Shown: in pieces, positions 57,976 through 64,000 of the stretch
How positions within the stretch are numbered: position 1 is the first letter of the stretch
Layout: the number at the start of each line of letters is the position of its first letter
Source of the DNA: Methylotenera sp.
GTDB lineage: Bacteria > Pseudomonadota > Gammaproteobacteria > Burkholderiales > Methylophilaceae
NCBI GenBank assembly: GCA_021732365.1
Contig: JAKFVD010000026.1
Span: 30,197 to 94,196, forward strand
Length of the DNA: 64,000 nt
Reading direction: 5' to 3'
The notes under the pieces: model-generated
Told to the model about the DNA's origin: nothing
The model's input: the letters and a program-made list of their open reading frames with translations, nothing else
The model's database searches: none
Translations under genes and position numbers: made by a program

Positions 57976-58923
57976 ATGGCTAATAACTTACTCAAAAAAC
58001 GCCTTAAGTTTTATATTAAGTTTGCACTCTTTTTGTTGCTAGCTAGTCTTTATCCAAGCCATCTTGTGCAGGCGCAAAGTTGCACTGGACAAGGGCTAGA
58101 GTTACAAGTGCTTGGCTCTGGCGGACCAGAAACTCAAACTAAACGTGCATCCAGCAGTTATTTAATTTGGCTAGATGGCAAGGCACGCGTGCTGATTGAT
58201 AGTGGCGGAGGTAGTGCGTTGCGATTTGGTGAAAGTGGCGCCCAAATGGCGGATGTAGATTTGGTGCTATTGACCCATTTACACGCCGACCATACTGCAG
58301 ATTTGCCGGCATTGATTAAGTCCTCTTATTTTGAAGAACGCACCAAGCCTTTGCCAATATTAGGGCCTGTTGGAAATGCCACTTTTCCCAGCACCGTTGA
58401 ATTTATGCAATCACTATTTGGGCTTAAGGGTGCATATCGCTATTTAAACGATTTTTTGCAGCCTAATAAGGCAGGCTATCATATTCAGCCAAGTAATATC
58501 GTGTTGAAAAACGCAGAGATAAAAACCGTATTTAATCAAAATGGTATTAAGGTCAGTGCCGTTAATGTGATTCACGGCACTGTGCCAGCGCTGGCATGGC
58601 GAATTGATATCGCAGATAAAAGCGTGGTTTTGAGCGGCGACACTAATGGTGATAATGGACAATTGGAAAAATTAGCTGATGGTGCAGATTTATTAGTCGC
58701 CCATAATGCCGTGCCTGAGGGTGCAATAGGCGCTGCGCGACACTTGCATATGACACCAACTGTGATTGGCAAAATTGCCGCCAGCGCTAAAGTGAAACAG
58801 TTAGTGTTATCGCACCGCATGTTACGCACATTAGGCAAAGAGCCAGAGACTCTGCAGGCGATTGCGCTAGAATTTTCAGGAAAGCCAGTATTTGCTGATG
58901 ACTTAGACTGCTTTATTCCATAA
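57976..58923 (+). CDS. Secreted metallo-beta-lactamase-fold hydrolase (RNase Z/arylsulfatase-like)
   Basis: The 315-residue protein has a signal peptide (about residues 1-34, cut after LVQAQ) and a metallo-beta-lactamase fold with HLHADHTADL as the metal site, a later SGDTNGDN with the bridging Asp, and LSHRMLRT with the last His. The start ELQVLGSGGPETQTKRASS resembles RNase Z- or AtsA-like members, but the signal argues for a periplasmic enzyme. The substrate is unknown. It follows the glucokinase by seven bases and may be the last gene of the glycogen operon, though no functional link is evident. Confidence 0.85.
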   Translation: MANNLLKKRLKFYIKFALFLLLASLYPSHLVQAQSCTGQGLELQVLGSGGPETQTKRASSSYLIWLDGKARVLIDSGGGSALRFGESGAQMADVDLVLLTHLHADHTADLPALIKSSYFEERTKPLPILGPVGNATFPSTVEFMQSLFGLKGAYRYLNDFLQPNKAGYHIQPSNIVLKNAEIKTVFNQNGIKVSAVNVIHGTVPALAWRIDIADKSVVLSGDTNGDNGQLEKLADGADLLVAHNAVPEGAIGAARHLHMTPTVIGKIAASAKVKQLVLSHRMLRTLGKEPETLQAIALEFSGKPVFADDLDCFIP

Positions 58924-58931
58924 ATACAGCA

Positions 58932-58964
58932 CGCATATTCGCATTTAAAACAATGCAATATGCG
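58932..58964 (+). terminator. Hairpin after the metallo-hydrolase gene
   Basis: CGCATATT-C-GCATT (58932-58945) pairs with AATGC-AATATGCG (58952-58964) with one bulged base. No U-tract follows, so it is a moderate terminator candidate. Confidence 0.5.
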
Positions 58965-59039
58965 CATATGCTAGTGTCACTTATTGTCATAATTTGTTTA
59001 TAAATAATCGTTATATTAAGGTTATATTAAATACAGACT

Positions 59040-60809
59040 ATGGACATCATTCGCTTGAAAACCGAAATAACCAATATATTGCAGCAACGTAATTTAACTG
59101 CCTTATTTCAACCTATTATTGATATGCATCGCGGCAATGTATTTGGGCATGAGGCGTTAATTAGAGGGCCAGTTGAAACAGATTTACATTCTCCTATTGC
59201 TTTATTAGAAGCTGCGCATCTGGTTGGATTAACGCCAGATACTGAGTTTTTGTGCCGCGAAATCGTGTTAACTGAATATGCGAACGCTAAAAACCCTAAA
59301 AAACTATTTATTAATATTAGCCCATTTTGCCTGCAACTCAATGATTCAGCATTTGAATTTCAATTAAGTGATGTTGAAAGGCTAGGATTAAAACCGACCG
59401 ATGTTGTGATTGAAATTACCGAAGGCTCATCGATTAAAGATTTTGGTTTGCTAAAAGATTGCGTTAATAAATATCGCGAGTTGGGCTTTGGGATTGCGTT
59501 GGATGATTTAGGTGAGGGCTTTTCCAGCTTACGTTTGTGGTCTGAAATCGCACCAGATTACGTGAAAATTGATAAACATTTTATTCATAATATCCATAAC
59601 GATGCAGTGAAATTAGAGTTTGTGCGGGCCATTCAAAAAATAGCCTCAGAATCTGGTTGTTTAACGATTGCAGAAGGCATTGAAACTAGCGATGAACTGA
59701 CAGTGATTAAAGATTTAAAAGTCAATTATGCGCAGGGTTATTTGTTCGGCAGGCCATTGCCACAGTTTCAGAAAAAACTGGCAAACGATGTCAAAATTTT
59801 GTTACATAAAAGCGCGATTAGTGTTTTCCCAGAGTTTTCAATCGCCACTGGTAAGCAAGCCACCGTTGCCAATTTAGTGACTTATCAAGCCGCAGTAAAT
59901 GCCACTTTTAGTAACGATGACGTTTATCAGCTATTTGAGCAAGATGCAAAATTAAGCTCAGTGCCTGTGATTGATGGCCAGACGGCTATTGGATTAATCA
60001 GCAGATACGACACGATTGATCGCTTTGCGCGGCCTTATCAGCGCGAATTGCATGGTAAAAAATCGTGCACGCAATATATGGATAAAACACCATTAATTGT
60101 AAAAAAATCCATGACTATCAATGCCTTAAGTGAGCTTATTGTCAATGCCGACCCGCAATATTTAATCAACGGATTTATTATTGTGAATGAAGCGGGAGAG
60201 TATATTGGCACTGGCAACGGCCATACATTGCTGCGCGAAGTGACTAACTTGCAAATTCATGCAGCGCGCTACGCCAACCCGTTAACCTTACTGCCAGGCA
60301 ATGTCCCAATTAATGCACATATTGATAGGCTGCTAGAAAACGCTAAGCCCTTTGTGGCCTGTTATTGCGATTTAGATAACTTTAAACCCTTTAATGATGC
60401 TTATGGCTACAGGCGCGGTGACGAGCTTATTCAGTTTATTGGGCATTTATTGAGCACGGTGGCGATTAGCGAGCAGGATTTTATTGGGCATATTGGCGGT
60501 GATGACTTCATTTTATTGTTTCAATCGGAAAACTGGGAGTCGCTTTGTAAAAATGCGTTAGATACTATCTCAAAAGTGATTCCTGATTTTTATGATAGTA
60601 AAGACGTTAAGTTGGGTGGTATTCATGTGGAAGATAGGCTGGGCAACAAAAGTTTCTTCCCTTTTGGCAGTATGTCAATTGGCGCTGTGAACGTGATTCC
60701 TGAATATTTTAGTAGCCATCATGAAGTGGCAGGTGCGATGAGTCGTGCGAAAAAAGAAGCTAAAAAAGTGCAAGGCAATAGCTTGTTTATGGATAGACGT
60801 CACACCTAG
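59040..60809 (+). CDS. EAL-CBS-GGDEF cyclic-di-GMP protein with GGDDF motif
   Basis: The 589-residue cytoplasmic protein has an N-terminal EAL domain (E38-A-L in HEALIRGP; LFINISPF, VIEITEGSSI, LDDLGEGFSSL, PDYVKIDKHFI, AEGIET), then a pair of CBS repeats (about residues 270-400), then a C-terminal GGDEF-like domain. The EAL catalytic set is largely intact, although the DDFG motif reads DDLG. The GGDEF site is GGDDF (residues 486-490), where Glu is replaced by Asp, so cyclase activity is questionable. CBS repeats often bind adenine nucleotides, suggesting energy-linked control of c-di-GMP breakdown. Confidence 0.88.
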   Translation: MDIIRLKTEITNILQQRNLTALFQPIIDMHRGNVFGHEALIRGPVETDLHSPIALLEAAHLVGLTPDTEFLCREIVLTEYANAKNPKKLFINISPFCLQLNDSAFEFQLSDVERLGLKPTDVVIEITEGSSIKDFGLLKDCVNKYRELGFGIALDDLGEGFSSLRLWSEIAPDYVKIDKHFIHNIHNDAVKLEFVRAIQKIASESGCLTIAEGIETSDELTVIKDLKVNYAQGYLFGRPLPQFQKKLANDVKILLHKSAISVFPEFSIATGKQATVANLVTYQAAVNATFSNDDVYQLFEQDAKLSSVPVIDGQTAIGLISRYDTIDRFARPYQRELHGKKSCTQYMDKTPLIVKKSMTINALSELIVNADPQYLINGFIIVNEAGEYIGTGNGHTLLREVTNLQIHAARYANPLTLLPGNVPINAHIDRLLENAKPFVACYCDLDNFKPFNDAYGYRRGDELIQFIGHLLSTVAISEQDFIGHIGGDDFILLFQSENWESLCKNALDTISKVIPDFYDSKDVKLGGIHVEDRLGNKSFFPFGSMSIGAVNVIPEYFSSHHEVAGAMSRAKKEAKKVQGNSLFMDRRHT

Positions 60810-60814
60810 TAAAC

Positions 60815-61483
60815 TTAATTACTGATTGAATGTTCAGTTTGGTTTGCTGTAACCACTCGTCCATTTTGAATAAAAATAATATCGCTGGTTAATTGCGTAA
60901 TTTCATCCTTGCTATGGCTAACATATAGCATCGGAATATGGATATTCTCAGCAACCAATTTTAAATAGGGCAGAATCTGCTGCTTTAGCTTTTCATCTAA
61001 GGATGCCAGCGGCTCATCCAGCATCAGTAATTTGGGTGAGCTTAATAGTGCGCGACCAAGCGCAACACGTTGCTTTTCGCCGCCAGAGAGTTGATGCGGC
61101 TGCTGTTTTTTTAGCGGCTCTAAGGCTAGTAGATGCATAATCTCAGCTGGTTGAATTAGCTGTTTTTGATGGCCATTTAATTTGAAAGCGTAGCTTAAAT
61201 TCTGCTCTACCGTCATATGCGGAAAAAGCCTGCCATCTTGAAAAACCAAACCCACTCTGCGCTGGTGAATCGGTTTGTTAACACCTAATTTGCTATCAAA
61301 TACATACTCACCATCAATTACAATACTGCCGCTATCTGGCTGAGTTATACCTGCAATCATGCTGAGCAACGTACTTTTGCCAGAACCAGAAGGGCCAAAG
61401 ATGGCCGTGACGCGCGCATCAATTCGTAATGACACATCTAAATTAAAGTGTTTACGTTGTAGCTTTGCTTCAATGTTAATCAT
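60815..61483 (-). CDS. modC: Molybdate ABC transporter ATP-binding protein, short form
   Basis: ModC powers molybdate import. The 222-residue reading starts at ATG 61483, overlapping modB by eight bases; an upstream TTG at 61498 would add five residues. Walker A FGPSGSGKST, the Q-loop VFQDGRLFPHMTV, signature LSGGEKQRVALGRAL and Walker B LLMLDEPLASLD are clear. E. coli ModC has 352 residues with a C-terminal MOP molybdate-sensing domain; this protein ends after the ABC domain. The last residues (FIQNGRVVTANQ) look like a natural end rather than a frameshift. Confidence 0.9.
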   Translation of the reverse strand: MINIEAKLQRKHFNLDVSLRIDARVTAIFGPSGSGKSTLLSMIAGITQPDSGSIVIDGEYVFDSKLGVNKPIHQRRVGLVFQDGRLFPHMTVEQNLSYAFKLNGHQKQLIQPAEIMHLLALEPLKKQQPHQLSGGEKQRVALGRALLSSPKLLMLDEPLASLDEKLKQQILPYLKLVAENIHIPMLYVSHSKDEITQLTSDIIFIQNGRVVTANQTEHSISN

Positions 61484-62189
61484 GTGGCTCACGTCCAATT
61501 TTTTGATTGGCTTTGCGTTCTAAGCGGTCGCTCAGCATTAATGCACCAAGCGCCAATATCATGCTTAAAATAACCAAGCGCATGGCAGGCCAATCGCCAT
61601 TGGGAATTTGCGTATAGCTATAAATAGCTAGCGGTAAGGTGCGTGTTTCGTTTTCAATATTGCCGACAAAAGTAATGGTTGCGCCAAACTCACCTAAGCT
61701 GCGGCTAAACGCCAATATCAAGCCTGTAATAACACCCGGCATGGCTAGCGGTAGGGTGATACTAAAAAACACTTTAAGTGGATGCGCGCCAAGCGATTGC
61801 GCGGCAATTTCTAGATTTTGATCCACTTGCGAGATGGCTAGGCGCGTTGAGCGCACCATTAATGGAAACGCCATGACGGCAGATGCGACCACTGCGCCCA
61901 TCCAAGTAAATGCAAGGCTAAAACCAAAATAAGTATGTAAATGCTTGCCGATTAGCCCTTGATTGCCCAATAGCAAAAGTAGTAGAAAACCTGGCACAAC
62001 GGGCGGCAACACTAAAGGTAAATGAATAAGACTATCTAATAGTGATTTTCCCCAGAATGATTTTCTGGCCAATAGCCAAGACACGGCAATACCGGGAAGT
62101 AGAATAATAAGCACGCACAAAAGTGCCACTTTGAGTGAAAGCCACACAATTGCGAGTTCTTCTGGTGTAAAGTTGAATAATGCTTGCAT
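61476..62189 (-). CDS. modB: Molybdate ABC transporter permease
   Basis: ModB forms the membrane channel of the molybdate importer. The 237-residue protein has five to six membrane segments, LLARKSFWGKSLLDSLIHLPLVLPPVVPGF, a signature typical of ModB, and the ATPase-contact loop LEIAAQSLGAHPLKVFFSITLP. FSRSLGEFGATITFVGN follows, a well-conserved ModB feature. It lies seven bases after modA and overlaps modC. Confidence 0.94.
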   Translation of the reverse strand: MQALFNFTPEELAIVWLSLKVALLCVLIILLPGIAVSWLLARKSFWGKSLLDSLIHLPLVLPPVVPGFLLLLLLGNQGLIGKHLHTYFGFSLAFTWMGAVVASAVMAFPLMVRSTRLAISQVDQNLEIAAQSLGAHPLKVFFSITLPLAMPGVITGLILAFSRSLGEFGATITFVGNIENETRTLPLAIYSYTQIPNGDWPAMRLVILSMILALGALMLSDRLERKANQKIGREPHD

Positions 62190-62196
62190 GAGTTTG

Positions 62197-62970
62197 TTAT
62201 TTTAAAAATTGAAAGCCATACTGCTCAAATATCTTCTTCGCTTGGTCAGATTTTAAATAGTCGTAAAAATGCATGGCGCTTGTGTTGTTGTGTTTTGTTA
62301 AACTTAGTGGGTACAGAATAGGCTCATGACTGTTTTTATCAAATACCATCAAGCTTTGCACTTTATCTGAAACTTTCGCATCTGTCTCATAAACAATACC
62401 TGCCGCGCATTCAACGCGCTCAACTGTCACTAAAGCTGCACGTACATCTTGCGTGCCAACAATTCGGGGTCTAATTGCATCCCACCAGCCCAGCGATTTG
62501 AGTGCTTGTTTTGCGTAAATACCTACAGGTACAGATTCTGTCTCCCCAGTACATAATTTGCCTTCAAAAGCATTGGCAAAATTAAATGATTTATCTGCAT
62601 TGATTTTAAAGCTTTTGCCTTTGGGGGCAATTAATACCAGACGGTTACCTAGCAAATTAGTGATGCTTGTATTATTCAGTGCATTTTTCTCTTTTAAATA
62701 CTGCATCCATTTGGTATCAGCTGATATAAAAATATCGGCTGGTGCGCCATTTTCAATTTGTTTGGCCAGCGTAGATGATGATGCAAAAGAAGTTTGTATT
62801 TCAATACTATTTTCTTTTTCATAAATGGCAGCGATTTCTGTAATAGCGTTAGTTAAGCTAGCTGCTGCAAAAACGACTACTTTTTTATCGGATTCAGCCG
62901 CGTTTAAGTTCAGCGCAAAACACAATAATATCAGCAAAAAAAATCGGTTAATTTGATGGTTAAGTTTCAC
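62197..62970 (-). CDS. modA: Molybdate-binding periplasmic protein
   Basis: ModA captures molybdate or tungstate in the periplasm. The 257-residue reading starts at GTG 62970, preceded by GGAA at good spacing; TTG 62982 is a weaker alternative. A signal peptide (INRFFLLILLCFALNLNAAES) precedes VVVFAAASLTNAITEIA, with SFASSSTLAKQIENGAPADIFISAD, the oxyanion-binding serines, and CTGETESVPVGIYAKQAL. AAGIVYETDA completes the family pattern. No ModE site could be sought because the upstream promoter may lie beyond the window. Confidence 0.94.
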   Translation of the reverse strand: MKLNHQINRFFLLILLCFALNLNAAESDKKVVVFAAASLTNAITEIAAIYEKENSIEIQTSFASSSTLAKQIENGAPADIFISADTKWMQYLKEKNALNNTSITNLLGNRLVLIAPKGKSFKINADKSFNFANAFEGKLCTGETESVPVGIYAKQALKSLGWWDAIRPRIVGTQDVRAALVTVERVECAAGIVYETDAKVSDKVQSLMVFDKNSHEPILYPLSLTKHNNTSAMHFYDYLKSDQAKKIFEQYGFQFLK

Positions 62971-62996
62971 TATAAATTCCAATATTAAGTTGATGT

Positions 62997-64000
62997 TTAA
63001 AATGCACTGACTAGAAATTCTACATACAGATAATCAGAATCATCACGTCGGGTAGGGTCGTTTGCGTTGCTGGCAATATCTACTGCGCGCTTGGTAAAAT
63101 CGCCTGCCCAAAAATGCGCGTATCCAACGCTGGCATTAATGTAAGGGTTAATTGCAAAACGTGCATTGATATCAATATCTGAGCCAATTTTGTCACCGCT
63201 TCTGCCAGTTCTATCTCTTAATGCAGCAGGTCCCCAGCTATCGGTATCGCTTTCTAAGGTGTAATTACTATAACCAATATCGACTTTAAGATTTTTAACC
63301 AGTGCTACTTTTGGCTCAAATTCAAGCCGTATTTTTGGCGTGCGAATATTCGCCATTTCAAAATAATCGGTATTTGACCAAGGCCGAGCAAAGCCAAACA
63401 AACGCTCAAAGCGCTGGTTTTTATTATCATTTGGATTTTTATCGCCAGTGGCTAAACCATAAAAAGCGCTTAATCTTGGTTTCCAAGCGTGATTAAATGT
63501 GTAGCCAATCTCTGCATTGTATCCATACGCATCATGCTCAACGCGCGTGTTGTTAGTGAGGCTAGTGTCTTGATCACCCCATTGTTGTGCATAGTTGGCG
63601 TCATAATCCCAACCTGTTTTACCTAAAACGCCATAGGCACGTAAGCCTGCGGTGTGAATAGTGCGATCAATTCTGCGGCTATTATTAGTATCTTCTCGAC
63701 CATTTAAATCAAATTTTACTTTGTCACCATCTTGCTTCAGCAAGTAATAATATGGCTGCAAAGTGACAACTTCTGACCATTTTCGCCAATCGCCGATTGC
63801 GCCATAAAATCGTTGCGAATCGTTACGCTGATCCAGCTCATCATTAAACCGTTGCACAGGGTTTAATGCAAAAACTTCTAATTGCCAATCGTTTTTTTGC
63901 TGACCCAATATTGTGCGCACACCTTGAAAATTATTGGTTGTATTGCGGTATTCATTGCGCGCGACTAATCGTTTATCAATTTTTTCAAAAGCATGCCGAC
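62997..64000 (-). CDS. Alginate-export-type outer-membrane porin, partial (N-terminus beyond window)
   Basis: The frame is open to the window edge; the GTG at 63920 is internal, because the upstream codons read KIDKRLVARNEYRNTTNNF in frame. This matches the alginate-export (AlgE-like) beta-barrel family: RNEYRNTTNNFQGVR, NPVQRFNDELDQRND, LRAYG...WDYDANYAQQWG, YGLATGDKNPNDN and RFERLFG. The C-terminus ends in an aromatic residue, as outer-membrane barrels do. It precedes modA by 26 bases on the same strand and may be co-transcribed. Substrate unknown; the name reflects the fold, not alginate. Confidence 0.85.
   Translation of the reverse strand, partial: RHAFEKIDKRLVARNEYRNTTNNFQGVRTILGQQKNDWQLEVFALNPVQRFNDELDQRNDSQRFYGAIGDWRKWSEVVTLQPYYYLLKQDGDKVKFDLNGREDTNNSRRIDRTIHTAGLRAYGVLGKTGWDYDANYAQQWGDQDTSLTNNTRVEHDAYGYNAEIGYTFNHAWKPRLSAFYGLATGDKNPNDNKNQRFERLFGFARPWSNTDYFEMANIRTPKIRLEFEPKVALVKNLKVDIGYSNYTLESDTDSWGPAALRDRTGRSGDKIGSDIDINARFAINPYINASVGYAHFWAGDFTKRAVDIASNANDPTRRDDSDYLYVEFLVSAF

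Noticed and set aside
1..64000. CRISPR array, prophage, insertion sequence or restriction system
   Set aside because: No regularly spaced direct repeats, integrase, transposase, phage structural gene or restriction/methylase pair was seen on either strand.

Overview
The window looks like ordinary chromosome from a fairly A/T-rich betaproteobacterium, most probably a methylotroph of the Methylophilaceae (Methylotenera/Methylophilus-like). This rests on remembered gene order (accD-folC-SPOR-cvpA-purF-metZ, tig-clpP-clpX-lon-hupB-tRNA-ppiD, gloB-methyltransferase-rnhA-dnaQ) and on protein style. No 16S rRNA is present to confirm it. Nearly all genes are housekeeping. I see no prophage, insertion sequence, CRISPR array, toxin-antitoxin pair or clear genomic island.

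Layout. 1-7.2 kb: end of accD, then folC, a 145-bp palindromic repeat, a SPOR protein, cvpA, purF, an inserted wecE-like sugar aminotransferase, and metZ. 7.4-16.5 kb: a proteostasis block (tig, clpP, clpX, lon, HU, tRNA-Val, tRNA-Asp, ppiD), with a sigma-32-like promoter before lon. 16.5-21 kb: fabI and a peptide-type ABC importer without an ATPase, on the minus strand. 21-25.6 kb: mltD and gloB (minus), then a methyltransferase, rnhA and dnaQ (plus). 25.6-29.1 kb: the four-gene dTDP-L-rhamnose operon rfbBACD. 29.1-36.4 kb: queD, an EAL protein, an HD-GYP protein, rsgA, a small cytochrome c and an M48 protease (minus), then orn. 36.5-48.2 kb: glgA, crcB, rne, a structured 640-bp spacer, rluC, a HAD phosphatase, a Rieske protein, sppA, a 7TM-GGDEF protein and a FadL-type porin. 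48.3-58.9 kb: central sugar and glycogen metabolism (pgi, glgB, glgC, GH57, malQ, ROK glucokinase) followed by a secreted metallo-beta-lactamase-fold protein. 59-64 kb: an EAL-CBS-GGDEF protein, modABC and a truncated alginate-export-type porin.

How the genes fit together. The glycogen genes form a near-complete cycle: pgi feeds hexose phosphate, glgC makes ADP-glucose, glgA polymerises, glgB branches, and GH57 and MalQ rework chains to glucose, which the ROK kinase can re-phosphorylate. No glycogen phosphorylase or debranching enzyme is in view. Four cyclic-di-GMP proteins are present; two carry substitutions in key motifs (QD for HD; GGDDF for GGDEF). rfbB and rfbA make the sugar nucleotide that the wecE-like enzyme would use 20 kb away.

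I did not find a clearly new multi-gene system. The best leads are non-coding: the 145-bp palindromic element, the rne-rluC spacer with a terminator-like structure on the rluC strand, a long inverted repeat between clpX and lon, and an intergenic octamer GGTTAAGT that recurs far more often than chance would suggest. At protein level the best lead is a T9 tract at the end of wecE that appears to shift the natural stop codon.
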